From positions 1,426,001 to 1,490,000 of the forward strand of contig JAKZZE010000007.1 in NCBI GenBank assembly GCA_024220505.1: a stretch of DNA of 64,000 nt, read 5' to 3'. The position numbers and the translations under genes are program-made. The notes under the pieces were generated by a model. The model made no database searches and had not been told where the DNA came from. It saw only the letters and a list, made by a program, of their open reading frames with translations. This document shows positions 24,942 through 36,785 of this stretch, in pieces. Origin of the DNA: Rhizopus arrhizus. Lineage: Eukaryota; Mucoromycota; Mucoromycetes; Mucorales; Rhizopodaceae. Each line of letters starts with the position of its first letter. Within the stretch, counting starts at the first letter, position 1.

Positions 24942-26896
24942 TTATTCTCTAAGGGCAGCCCATTTTTTAGGGTATCGTCGAACGATTATGACATTAATAA
25001 AAAAAACAATCAAGAGCGCACCTCCAAATGTAAACAGCGGTCCGTTTCCCATTGCGCGTTGAATGTCGGACGCGATCAGGGATCCAACGCCTGCCATAAT
25101 GTACCTCACAAAATTATTACAGGCTATAATAATGAGTTATTGACATGTTTGAGCCGTGCTTTGAAATTTACCAGTGACAGAAGCACCTTGTTTACGGAAA
25201 CAATCTACCATGTAAGCGCTGATGGTCACGTTAGGTGCCATACTAGCAAGCCCATCTAGACGCAAACGTGTGAGTAAAGCATAAAGTGAGAGCATCTGCT
25301 TACAAATGAATTGACAGACGAGTCCATAAGCCAGGTGTACGTCTTTATGTATACACCATCCATAAGCAATAAGAGCCAATGCCTGTATAAGATTAGAAAA
25401 GCCCAAGACGAGCACGTTCAGACGCATCTCTGGATAGATTTCCTCATTCTTTTCCTTGGCCTTAGCCACTGAGGCATTATAGACCCTATCAGAGAATCGG
25501 CCACCGAAGATACCGCCCAGCATGGCGCCGATGGCGAATGGCAAATAACAGATACCGACGATACCAGTGTCTAGATGATATTGATTTGAATACACTCTTG
25601 TAAAGATGGTGTTGTTTAAATAAAGAACAAAAAATCTAGACGACATCAGCCTACGGTCTTTACATGGTCTGTACACTTACAGTATGGCGACATAGGCAAT
25701 GACGAGAGCAATGTTTGGATATAAAAGCAAACCGAGGGCCTTTAAGGGATTCATGACCCTTGACTTTCTAACGGGCTGCTCCGGGTCCGTTTGCTTTTCT
25801 TTTGCGGTTGGTTCGGAGGTCATCACTGGGGGTCTCCAAGTCTCGGGCAAGAAGAAAAAGATGGCTGTCCAAAGAGAAAACGAAAGGATGGCCAGACACC
25901 AAAAGATCGATCTCCAGCCTAAGCCTTTGTTCAAGTATCCACCGACAATGGGCCTATGAAGCGTCAGTAGATTTCTTTGCTACCAATCTGTCTTACCCAA
26001 TCGCGGGACCCAGCAGGGGTCCACAGGTATAATACGCAAATGCTCTTCCACGTTCCCTGGGCTCAAAGATATCGGCGATTGTACCGGCCCCCATGGACAT
26101 AACCGAAGAGGATCCGATGGCACTCACCGCTCGAAAGGCAATAAACATCTGGACATTGATTGACACCGCACAGCAGATGCTACCAATGACTGAGATTAAA
26201 AAGGAGATTAAATAAATATTTCTTCTTCCTAAAATGGAACGTGAGTCTCATGCTATTGTCACATGCCGTTTACCAAAGCGATCACCAAATGTGGCCCATA
26301 TCAGTGGCTAGATAGGGACAATGAGGTTAATAGCCATGACTTGTCAAATGAGTTATGTGCTCTTACGAAAAATGCAGTAAGAAATGTAAATACAGAGACT
26401 GCATAATTAAAAAAAAAAAAATCAGGGTCTGTGTGTGTGTGTGTGCTGGTATCTTGTCCACTTACGTGATGCGTTCATGGTAGTATCGTTTGTATTAAAA
26501 TAAGTTTGCATTGTGACTATCGCCGGATACTAGAAAAGAGTCAATCAAATCAGGATTGAGAAAAAAAAGATGTCAATTTACATAAATGGTAGAGGCAAGA
26601 GGTGAACTACAATCGGGTTAAATTTATTGCAGGCAAGCGAATACAACTTACATGGCACCAGCAATAGCTACAATCAGTAAAATGACGTTTTTCTTTAATG
26701 CTGAAAACTCGAGAGGATCTTGCTGTCCTCTTGATTTATTCCACCACTTGTGCCGAGACCCTTTGTCTTCTGCTGTATCCATCATCTCCAAGTTAGGTCC
26801 AATCATTGGACCATCTTGATCTAAAGAGACAATCAACTCTCTTTCCAAATAACTCTTTTCTGAATGATGCGAAATGATTTTGGTGGCTGTTTCCAT
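24942..26896 (-). CDS. MFS drug:H+ antiporter (DHA1, Qdr/Aqr1-like)
   Basis: Ten exons sum exactly to 500 aa: 26896-26652, 26606-26582, 26529-26466, 26398-26367, 26307-26274, 26228-25997, 25953-25681, 25635-25304, 25255-25172 and 25123-24942. After a hydrophilic N-terminus come 12-TM-like segments. DHA1 hallmarks include SPLASTIYYPAI (TM1), the motif-A-like loop GDRFGRR, SMGAGTIADIFEPRERGRA, GPLLGPAIGPIVGG (antiporter motif C), and FFLPETWR before the central loop. It should export small toxic compounds at the plasma membrane; the substrate is unknown. The four small exons cover TM1 and TM2. An apparent in-frame TAG near 26,309 falls in the intron 26308-26366. Confidence 0.88.
26431..26446. 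repeat. (GT)n microsatellite inside an MFS intron
   Basis: A GTGTGTGTGTGTGTG run, seen as (CA)n on the transcribed strand, lies in the third intron of the MFS gene next to a poly(A)/(T) stretch. Confidence 0.7.
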
Positions 26897-27562
26897 TCAA
26901 TGAACTCGAAAAGAAGAAGAAGAAAAAGTTTTTTGTGTGCTAGTGTAGTTTAAAAAGAACCATTTTTGCTAATTTTGGTACTTTTTTTTCAAGATCCGTC
27001 CTACTGGTTGTTAACGATTCGAATCGACCTTTGCTTTTATTGCGTACACAATCAATTTTGAACTACAATCAAACCTTCATCACTCTACCCCCTCCCTTTA
27101 TTTTTAATAATCTTTTGTTGATCAAACAAACAGTGGCCCCCTCCTTCTTTCTTTTCATGCTGTAAACACAGATGGAATGGATGGAAAACAAAATGGGGAA
27201 ATGTTTTCCCCTCAATGTAAATAGGTTTCACATTCGGAGATTCTTTTTCGCTGTAGATCAATTTATTATAAAATGGACGCGTTTCTTTTTTGTGATAAAA
27301 GGTGTGTGTGTGATTTTTATTTATTTATATAAAGGAATGGTTATTTACAATCTAAACGATAGGAATGTTTTTTTTGCGTGGTATATGGGAAGGGGGGAGG
27401 AGGAGAGGAGTGGACATAATAAACATAAATACAGGAAATCTAGAAAGGAATGATACAAATAATAATTGAGGGTATTTTGTGTGCGATTAGCTGGAACTTT
27501 TTTTTTCATACATAAAAAAAAACAAATGAAAGTGTGGGGGGGGGATAAGAAGAAGGGGGTGC
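26897..27562. other. Intergenic: MFS promoter and CDC24 3' end
   Basis: A 666 bp AT-rich spacer holding the MFS promoter and the CDC24 3' region. A 10 bp palindrome, GATTCGAATC, lies at about 27,016-27,025. GC-poor open frames in this stretch have no homology signal. No gene is supported. Confidence 0.55.
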
Positions 27563-30129
27563 TTAAAGACTGACAAACAAATTGACGGTGTTACCACCAG
27601 CTTCAAAAGCCATTTGAACATCATCATCCGAATTGATCGTAATCAGGTCACTTTCCTCATCTTGATATTTGAGACGTAATATGTCTGTGGGTTGAAGGTT
27701 TCCAAACAATCGAATCTTTTTTTCAATCTTTTCCATCAATTCAAAGTAAGTAATTTCAGTTGGAGTCACAATCACATAGATATTATCATGAAAATTCAAC
27801 TTGATCTTCATCGTGCCACTGTGTGAAGAAGAAGATTGTGAAGGAGACATGAGAATGATGTCTGCCAATCTGGTACTTGTCGATGGCTTCAACTCGGGAG
27901 GACGAAGTGAGGGTGGGAGGATATCGATCAGATGAGTGACATTTCCCTTGAGGAGATTGGGATTGCTTTGGGATCGAAGTCGATTATTGCTGGGTAAAGG
28001 AGGATTCTTTTCCGTGGTGGGTTGTGACTTGGAACGTCCTGTTTTGATCATTGCATGTTGATTTAAATGCTGCTGAGCAAACAATTCATATTCTTCTTCT
28101 TCCACACGCATCAACGCTTCATCTTCTGGCCAATAAAAATTGGATTGATTTGCTGTTCGTGTGGTGCTTGTGGTAGGCGAAGAGGGATGTGAGGGTGGAG
28201 GAGACACTGGGAAATAAGTATGACAGTGATTGGATGACATGGTCGAAAAACTCGAGTTGGAGCGAGGTAAAGGCGACAGGTTCATACCGGGCATATAGGC
28301 ACGGCCAGAGCTTGTGCTTGTGCTCGAAGAGGGCTTCAAGGATGGCTTCAGATGGCTACTGAACGATCCAGAACGAGATCGACCGGACACGATAGTGGTA
28401 CTACCGCTACTAGACTGATAATCCTCTTCATCGTCATCATAACACTCATCCTCCTCATCCTCATATCCAATATAAGGAGAACGAGAGGCGAGTTGCATCG
28501 ACAGGATCTCATCTTGACATTCAAGTGCTCTCTTTTGCACCTTCACAACCGTTGTATACCACAACTTGAGTTGTTCTTCGTTCCTGTACTTGATCGACAC
28601 CTGCTTGATCTCATGTGCATCCAACGAGACCTGCAAGGACCAGAGACCGTGCTTGGAAGACATCTGGATATCTGTCAAACAGATGACCTCAGCGATCAAC
28701 TTGGGCACCAAACTCCCACGGCGTTTTTTCTTTGAGAGCGTATTGGTCGGCAAGATGTTGTTTCCCTTTGTCTCTTTACAGAGCAGCAGCGTGCGTTCAA
28801 ACAGAAACACGTGGAATTCACGCTCATAATTCTCTGCGGTGGCCGCCATCAGCTTGTCCTGGAGCAAGAGGTTACCATAACCTTCCAGGGGCAGATCGTC
28901 CAGTCGCTTCTTGAGTTCACGCACCGTCTGTGAGTTCTCGTGCTGACGTTGGGTCTCGTTCACCTTCTCGGCCACGCGTTTGATCGCATCCACACTGTCG
29001 AGCGATTCTTGATAATAAGGCCAGTTCGGATTGGTGCTCTTGACGAGTTCCTGTAGCAAGAGAGGATACTTGCAGATCCTCTGAACCGGTTTGATCAACA
29101 ACGAAGGTAACTGATAGGTAGGATCCAGCAGATCAGCCAATTTCATCAAACGAGGGGTCTCTTGTACAACCAGATCTTGTGCTGAATAATAGTTGGCGCA
29201 GTAAGGTTCGTAAACTGCAAAGTCCTCCTCCAATTCACAAAACAGATTTCCAATCCTTTGCTGCTCGGCTGATTTTTCTGCAATTTCTTCCAGTCGAAGC
29301 AAGAAACGGCGTTGGAAATCAACCAAGTTATTCAAGTTGCCAAATAAATAATGAATTGTATCAGGAGAAAGAATTTTTTGAGATTGTAATTCACGCATAT
29401 AATTCTAGGATAGAATGAGTTTATATATTCTTTAAATTCTCTTTGAGCTTACTTGAAGTATCTCCATGTCTTGAACATATTTTCTTTCTGTTTCAAGTAA
29501 TTCCAATACGACTTTATCTCTTGTGTTTTTAGGTGCGTTTAGATCAGAGTTCCTATTGGATGATCGAACGGTAATAATACCCCTTTCTTCCAACATTTGC
29601 AATAATTTATTCACCGTATGAACAACCTATATGAAGAAGGAAGGGAAAGGTGAGTAAGGAAATGGATGAGGATGGATCAATTTACCTTGACAAAACCATT
29701 TGTATCATTTTGATAAAGATCAGTGATGGTAAACATGTCTTCTTCAGCAAGTAATAGTTTAGCACGACAGCCGACAATGAAATGATACACATTCGCTTTA
29801 CAAGAATTGACTGCATTTAGCTTTGGGTCGCTATCGACAGCTAATGGTTCTTCAGGGTTAAGAGCATTGTATAATTTGCATAAAGGAAATCCTTGACGAC
29901 AAATAGCAGTGAGTTTAGTTAAAGGATCTGTTGTTTCTGTGCTATCCAAATATTTCGTCATGCCTTCAATCAAGCATAACCTGTCCAGGACTGAACGACA
30001 GTTGTGATAAAGTGAACCTGAGCTGGTGTTGACTGGTTTTAAAGTGGGTAGTGGTGGTGTGAGTGGTACATCCATCATCATGTTGACCGAAGAAGATAAT
30101 GTCCTTCGATTCAGTGTTAATGTAGTCAT
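27563..30129 (-). CDS. CDC24: Rho-type guanine nucleotide exchange factor CDC24
   Basis: Exons 30129-29686, 29626-29453 and 29404-27563 give 819 aa (yeast Cdc24 is 854). Domain order: an N-terminal CH-like region (FPLCKLYNALNPEEPL), a DH domain starting ELLETERKYVQDMEILQ and containing LIKPVQRICKYPLLLQEL, a PH domain (FHVFLFERTLLLCKE), a long Ser/Pro-rich linker, and a C-terminal PB1 domain (KIKLNFHDNIYVIV ... INSDDDVQMAF). This architecture is specific to Cdc24, which activates Cdc42 at sites of polarised growth and binds the scaffold Bem1 through PB1. A serine/proline-rich linker with potential phosphosites fits regulation by kinases, an inference from the family. Confidence 0.95.
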
Positions 30130-30509
30130 TTACTTTTTTTTTTGAAAAAAAATAAAAAAGAAAAAAAAAATAAAAGAAAAAGAAAAAAAAAAAAATAGTT
30201 GAACAAATGCCCTAAAAATAAAAAATAAAAAAAGAAACGGGTGAAACCCAAAAAAAAGGAACGTGAAAATCCAATCTGTACTATCCTCAGTAATGCGTTG
30301 GCATGAAATGTATAAAATAATAAAATAATAATAATAGGTAGTTTATAAGTAAACAAAGACGTACATTATTTATTATAGCCAAATGCACGTAGTCTCTTTT
30401 ACACTTCTAAAAAGAAAGTCGAAAAATGAATAATAATAAACAACATCCCCTTTTGTCTATAACAAATCATAATTAAGATTTTATGGCCCTTTTTAGTTCC
30501 TATTGAATA

Positions 30510-30511
<2 letters not shown>

Positions 30512-30556
<45 letters not shown>
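30512..30556. repeat. Poly(A) tract of 45 nt
   Basis: An uninterrupted run of 45 A on the plus strand, about 380 bp upstream of the CDC24 start codon (T run in the sense direction of CDC24). It is the longest homopolymer in the window. Confidence 0.95.
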
Positions 30557-30557
<1 letters not shown>

Positions 30558-33081
30558 AACTTTAATCCTTGTTGTCTATCAAGGATGATTTGTTTTTGTG
30601 TAAAGCACACATAGAGTGTTCTCTCCCCTAATTCATCAATGCAAACAAACTCTTCATTTCTTTATTTACTTTTCATTGTTATTATTCCCTCTCACATCAA
30701 ATGCTTTATTGTCGGCGGAGTTACTAAAACTTGTTGACAACTTGTAATAAAATAAATCATTTAGGAAATGTAATCAAAGTGACCGATAGGATATCTTTTC
30801 ATCCTTATTTTTTTTGTTTTACTTCTCCTTTGATCTTTAGCACTTATTTCTCTTGTAAACTAACCCTTTTTTTTTTCTTCTTCTTCTTCTTCTTACTTTT
30901 TATAAAAGCAGGTTCTAGGCATACATGCTATTTTACATGTCTTATAAAGTTTTGAAGGAGAAGCAACCCAGAATTAAAGGAGGATGAGGTAAATAAGGAG
31001 TTTATTTGTGTATCATTCACATTGTACTTTCCTTTTTTAGTAACCATGAAACGACTCGTAAAAAGAAATGGTCGATCGGATAGACAACCGTCTCCAGCTG
31101 TCCCTCTTCTCAGTTCATCCCATCCCCTATTATTACTGTCCTGGTCAACTTGGACCGATCGGCTCATGTCACATCTCATGCTCACTTGGCCTTTATGCAT
31201 CATAACACAACCATGACTTTCCTGCGCGCACTGGCTTCCGTTGGACTTGATTGCTGTCAATCTCGAGACCAATGATGTAGTCTATTTCCAATTTTAGATA
31301 GCCTACACCGCACTTTCACCGCATTTTATTTTCGTTGTCCTAGCAATATTATTTTCCCAAGAGTCTAGAAACCAGCCCTCAATTCTGTCACTGGAACAAA
31401 AAAAAAAGTGAGTTCCGTAGTGACACCAAAAAGTGAACGTTCAGCGGACAATTAAATTTCGGATCAGTCCACCCGTCTATTTCATCCGACCCTTCTTGTT
31501 CACTTTAAAAGACGACTTCAACCGTCATCCTCAGCTGGTCAAACAACCGGACCTGTCACTAATCACATATGAAGTAAAGAAATGAAAAGCTTGAGATGAA
31601 TGATTCTCTGTGTTTCCCTTCCCTCCTTTGATGCACTTGTCAAAATGTTTGACAACTTATATTAAACCAGTTTTTTATAGTTCCCCTGAACCTGTAATCT
31701 TTATAAACTCGTTCCTGTGCATCCCACTGCTCTCTATAGCATATTTTTTATAAAAGCAGTTCATCCTGAATAGACAAGCAAGAAGGTAACCCTAATCATC
31801 TTAGGAGTGCATACCTTTCATTTGGATGTTGATCAAAAAGAAGTGTACGAAATCTTGTATCTGTCATTGTTTACTTTTTATTGATCTCAAACGAAACAAT
31901 GAGACAATGACAGTGATTCGGATATTGTCTTGTTGTCTTTGAACCTGTCGACTAGAGTCCTCAGGGTGACCACCCATCTAGATCTTTTCAGGGGGGAAGG
32001 TAAGACAGACGGGCTCCCTTTCGGTATTTCTTTTTTGGGTATTTTCTTTGATCGAGTCACGTCTATCGTTGTAAACATGGTTTGTGAAATGAACACAAAC
32101 CTTGATTCTGAAGAAGGTCTTCTTTGCTAATCATAAAAAGAAGAGATGTGTAGGATGACATAGTTGGCTGTCAACAAGACACTTTGTTATTCTCCTGAAA
32201 AAAGAAGAGCATTGGTTGTTCTAAAATGAATTTAAAATACCAACAGTCTTTATCGTTTGGCTTGTTATTAAAATAGCCGGTGTCATACATTATATATAAA
32301 GAGGTGTTTTTTTTTTAATAGGCTCAGTTACACTCAATCGCTGCATCTTTCAAACCAGGTCCATCCTCAAAACAGCAAAACTTCTATTTCACCCTTTAAA
32401 AAAAATCCTAAAAAATGGTCTTGTCCATCAACTGCCATGGCAAAGAAAGAAATGCATTTATTCCACTGACGAAAAAAAAAAAAAAAAAAAACGTCGCTGA
32501 GGCCCTAATGCAGTGGGTTGAAACGACTCTGTCCAAAATAGACATCTTGAAAGGGTCCAGTGTTCAGCTTTCAAGCACTTGATTCAAAAGGCAACTCATT
32601 TCTGTAAAAGAACAGGCTACAAGAAAATTGTAAACTTTTTTTTAAGAAATCAGAGTGTAGAAATTACTTTGGATGCGGTCCACCTGGTTGGAATGAGAGC
32701 TGATGCGCTCCCCTCCTTTTGTTGGATGGAGGAGGCATGCTGGTCAGGAAAAGGATATCATCCCTCAAGTATGGATGGTCCAGGATGCCAACGCATAGGG
32801 TTTGCAGCCATAAAGAAGGTTGTCCATGTTATGTACCGACCGCTTTTACAACACATAAAGTCTACATGGGCTACTGACCGCGGCTGATGAGGAAGGATGG
32901 ATGGCTCTAACGTGCCCGAGGCTTTTTGTGTCACCTTTTGGATGGCTCAAAGCAGGTGATCGATTTGGAAAGCAGCCTCTGCTGACACAGACAAGAGAAA
33001 AAGAGCGGTTTTGTAAAGTAGAAAAGAGGGAAAGAAGTCGAATGGGACAAAGCCACGTTGTTTAATAAATTAAAAAAAAAA
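30557..33081. other. Long intergenic region between CDC24 and DUR3
   Basis: About 2.5 kb with alternating AT-rich blocks and GC-richer islands (about 31,060-31,280, 31,400-31,560 and 32,660-32,900). The islands contain open frames up to about 100 codons on one or both strands, with no recognisable motif and no consistent splice structure. A run of about 20 A lies near 32,470-32,490. It must hold the CDC24 promoter and the DUR3 3' end. No gene is supported. Confidence 0.5.
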
Positions 33082-35399
33082 TCAAGACGAATGCAGATTG
33101 ACCTTCTTTTCAGTTGTGTAGATTTCAATGTGTTCTTCAGACATGTGAGTCCCTTGAGGTAAATTCGGCACACGTCTTCCTGTGAGGTCTCGACCGATCT
33201 CACGAGCCATGTTCACCAACGTGTACCTTCCCTCAAACACCGGATAGACACCGACGGCCAGAAAGCCAAGAAAGACCCAGATGATGGAGACTGTGACCCA
33301 ACCGGTAAAAAAGGATTTAGAAAAGACATAGCGAGAAAAGAACATGGGCAGGGGCCAAAGGATGAAGAGGGCGAGTGACAAGACGATGCTGGAGATCTTT
33401 GCGAACCGGGAGGACTTGGCCATGGAGGCCAGTTCCTCTTCGGACGCCGCGTTCACCGTCTGACCCTGGGCGTCATCGTGCACTTGTTTAATCTGTCGTG
33501 TGGCATCAAAATCAAACCGGTCGGGTGAGATCAGGCTGAGGGGGAGGATGATGAAGAGCGGTGAGACGAGGGCGACGATGTTTCCGGACATCATTGGATA
33601 GTTTTGAGAGGTTGTGTTGACAGTGATCGTCCCATAGAGCCTGTAGGTGACCGCGAGCCATGTGCTGACAGCAGCACAGAAGCCAAAGAGAGGCGAGAGG
33701 ATGGCTGCCAGCTTGTTTTGTTTACTCCACAGCAAAGTGAGCGTGAGAGGAAGGACGGCTGAGGAGATCAAGACACCCATCTATTCTGTTGCGTTAGTAC
33801 CCAGACATGAACTTCCCCACTCAACTCTTTACCAAAGTATACAGATAGCCTAGGTTGATACCAGTCAAGTTCAGCAACACAGCAAGAACGCCCATTAAGA
33901 GACCAAAACTGATGACACAAATATGAGAAAATCGAACGACTTCTTTACCGCTCGCTTCTGGACGGAAATAGGTACGATAGACATCGTATGTCATCACAGA
34001 AGACACAGCAATTAATTCTGCAGAGGAAGCGCTCGTCACGGCCATAAAAACAAGCACCAGACAAGCAAATCCACCAGCGGGTCCGAGGATAGCCACGGCC
34101 ACATCTGGCAACACCAATCCTTGACTGACAGCAAAGGGTGTGATATCGATCTGAAGGGCCCTTCCTGCTAAACCCATGGTAGTAGCCAAGGTAAAAGGAA
34201 TCGCAAACCATGAAAGACCACCAATCAAATAAGCTTTCACTGCATATTGTGGATGGGCAGCAATAGCCCGCTGCCAGTATGCATTATCCACAAAGACCGT
34301 TCCAAAGTTTCCAACAATGTTAATGATCCTATCCATCGGTCACTATCCCATCCATCCTCCTCTCCTCCCTTTTTCATTCTGCTTACCCAAATATCAGTGC
34401 CTGTAAAGAAGACATGGTCATCAGGGAACCATCTTGATTGTCAGCGATAGGTGATTTTTCTGAAGCAGCTACGAGTAAATCATACATTGTACTGATGGAT
34501 CCAATCTTGGGAGAAGAAGCATAGACTGTAAAAACAAAGGAAATGATGATGATGAAAATAACCACAGTATGTCTAATAGGTGATCGATGAGCTCAAACAT
34601 ATATAAAAAAGAAGGGGTTCCTTACGCATAGTCTGACATAAACGTTGCCTTGATACCACCAAAAAGTGTATAGATAATGACACCTAAAGGAAGAAGGAAA
34701 CAAGCTGCGATAGTATGCATACCAGTCAAGTAATTAATAACCGCACTACCACCCAACAGCAACATGGCAGTAACAATCTAAAGATGGATCAGTGACCACA
34801 GAAAGGAAAAGTTGGTTTCTTACAATGTTTGTCAGCAGAGAAAACAAAAGATAGACTGTGTGAGCACCTTTACCATAACGCACCAGGACAACTTCAAGAA
34901 AAGTATGTGCATTAGGTGCCCTTCTTTTCAATTCGATGGCCAACACAGCAAACAACAATACTTGAACCACAGCACCGGATGCATACCAAATAGGTCCCTA
35001 TTCATCCTTGTTCATCACCCTTCTTTCTCCATCTCCTTCTTTCTCTTTACTTACCGACACACCATATTTATAGGCAACTTCTGTACTTGTCAACAAAGTG
35101 GCTGCCCAAGTCCAGCTGGATACGATCGCACTGGCAACTAAACCCGTCTTGACCGTACGTTGAGCGGTCATGTACATTTCTGAAGTTTGAACTTCTTTTA
35201 GATAACGTTGACATAAAAAAGTGATACTTGTCATGATCAATGCAAACAATGCACCAAATCTTTTATTTTTTATTATCAGTCTCCTCTTTTCTCTTCACTT
35301 CAATCTTACCCTAATACAACACCATAACCCACTCCTATAATACAGATCAATATCCCTAGTTCAATTCATCTCTCATCTACCTTGAGATAAAACGGCCAT
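33082..35399 (-). CDS. DUR3: Urea active transporter DUR3 (sodium:solute symporter family)
   Basis: Eight exons sum to 651 aa: 35399-35381, 35334-35310, 35259-35055, 34997-34824, 34777-34626, 34572-34387, 34328-33833 and 33780-33082. The protein has many hydrophobic helices with SSS-family signatures: [14 protein letters not shown] near the N-terminus, [34 protein letters not shown], and [17 protein letters not shown]. These are the hallmarks of fungal and plant DUR3, a high-affinity urea/H+ (and polyamine) importer of the plasma membrane. Dur3 is normally induced under nitrogen limitation; no GATA-factor site was verified here. The first two exons are only 19 and 25 nt. The C-terminal tail is hydrophilic and cytoplasmic. 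Confidence 0.92.
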
Positions 35400-35720
35400 T
35401 GAGATCAAAACAAGAATCTCCAGTGGAGAAATAATAAAAAATAAATAAACAAATAAATAAATAAATAAACCCTTGTATTTTTATAATACGGTGGATCTTG
35501 CTTGATACATGCTTATCAAGTACAGATTTCAATTTCTTTGTAACACAAACCAAGATAAGAAACATGTATAAAAACAATACAAAAAGATAAGCATCTCAAA
35601 TGATAAGATATAAACGGATTCAAGCAGACAAAACCCAGTATATCCCATCAATATCAGTTTTGTGCAACGAGATGGATCTTTGAGACAAAAAAAAAAAGAT
35701 GAGCCATTTTATTCACATGA
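35400..35720. other. Intergenic with (AAAT)n repeat
   Basis: A 321 bp spacer between the DUR3 start codon and the RPL5 stop codon, both on the minus strand. It holds an AAAT/AAAC tetranucleotide repeat at about 35,435-35,470. The DUR3 promoter must lie here together with the RPL5 polyadenylation site. Confidence 0.6.
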
Positions 35721-36785
35721 TTAGTTTTCAGCTTCGAAAGCAGCCTTGGCAGCATTGATCTTTGCAAGACGTTCCTTCTTGGTGAGACGAGCAGGCTTCT
35801 TGTGGAGAGTGCCAGACTTCTTCTTCTCAGTGATTTGAGGAAGAGGGTTTTCACGAATAGCAGCATGGGCTTCAGCGTACATGTCCTCGACAGCATCAGA
35901 AGTGATACCTTCCTTGATGAAAGTAGCGAATTGCTTCTTGTAACGTTCTTCATCTTCTTCTTCGAGGTATTCCATGTATTCAGCAACGTGGATACCAAAG
36001 ATGTAGTTTCGGAGCAATTCATCATCGTTGGTCTTGGTTTCGATATCGAAACCAGGGAAACGGTTGCCACTGTGGGGAATGTAGATACCGCCATCAGAGG
36101 CACCCTTCATGGCACCAAAGACACGAGCACCAGTAGAGGTACGAGCAAGACCGACGTCGAGGAAGGCCTTGAAGGGACGAGGAGCGCCTTCGGCGGTTTC
36201 GATCATTTGGACCGTACCGTCGGGTTCAGCGAAACCTTCGTACTTGTCAGCCAAACCGAGCTTGGTCAAGGTACGACGGGCGAGCAAGAGACCGGTAGCG
36301 TAAGCAGCGGCCCAGTTGGTCAAACCACCCTTGATGCCATAACGGGGAAGTTCGTGAGCGTAAGCAGCAGAAAGGACAAAGTCACCTTGAAGTTTGGCAT
36401 AGACGATTTGACAGATGATGTCCTTGTTGGTGAAACGAACGACCATTCTGTACTTGGGAGAGTTGTACTTGTTCTTGGCCTGAACCACCAATCGCTTACG
36501 GGCATAGTAGTCGGTCTTTCCCTCTGTCAAACAGGTTCAGCACAGGTTAATGCAATTCTCTCTTTTTTTCATACCTCTTCTTCTACGGTACTTGACTTGG
36601 TAACGCTTGAAATAAGCCTTGTTCTTCTGTTGCTTAACGAAAGGCTAATTCACTTGGTCAATCAATCCATTCCTTTTTTTTTTTTTTCATCCATCCATCT
36701 CATCTCATCCATCCATCCCTCTCTCCCTCTCTCTCTCTTTCTCTCTCTCTGGCTCCTTCTTTCTATCTTTAAAGATACATACCAT
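35721..36785 (-). CDS. RPL5: 60S ribosomal protein L5 (uL18)
   Basis: Exons 36785-36783 (the ATG alone), 36644-36575 and 35721-36523 give 291 aa (yeast Rpl5 is 297). The start reads [17 protein letters not shown], then [46 protein letters not shown], and GALKGASDGG-like [17 protein letters not shown]5 binds 5S rRNA with RPL11 in the central protuberance. Exon 1 contributes only the start codon and is followed by a 138 nt intron, long for this window; ribosomal protein genes often carry such leader introns. Codon use is strongly biased, which produces a 378-codon antisense shadow frame. Confidence 0.97.
36645..36782 (-). other. 138-nt intron directly after the RPL5 start codon
   Basis: GT follows ATG immediately (ATG|GTATGT) and the acceptor is AATTAG before CCTTTCGTTAAGC. 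The intron contains a CT-rich stretch (plus strand 36,715-36,750). It is two to three times longer than other introns here. Confidence 0.85.

Noticed and set aside
26300..26340. In-frame TAG in the MFS transporter (pseudogene?)
   Set aside because: The stop falls in a 59 nt intron (26308-26366). Splicing joins FLTAFF to PLIWATFGD and the full model sums to 500 aa.
27016..27025. Palindrome GATTCGAATC
   Set aside because: A single 10 bp palindrome is expected by chance at this scale, and it has no second copy or arm structure.
32579..32887. 102-codon frame in a GC-richer island
   Set aside because: No recognisable motif, no splice structure, and no support for expression.
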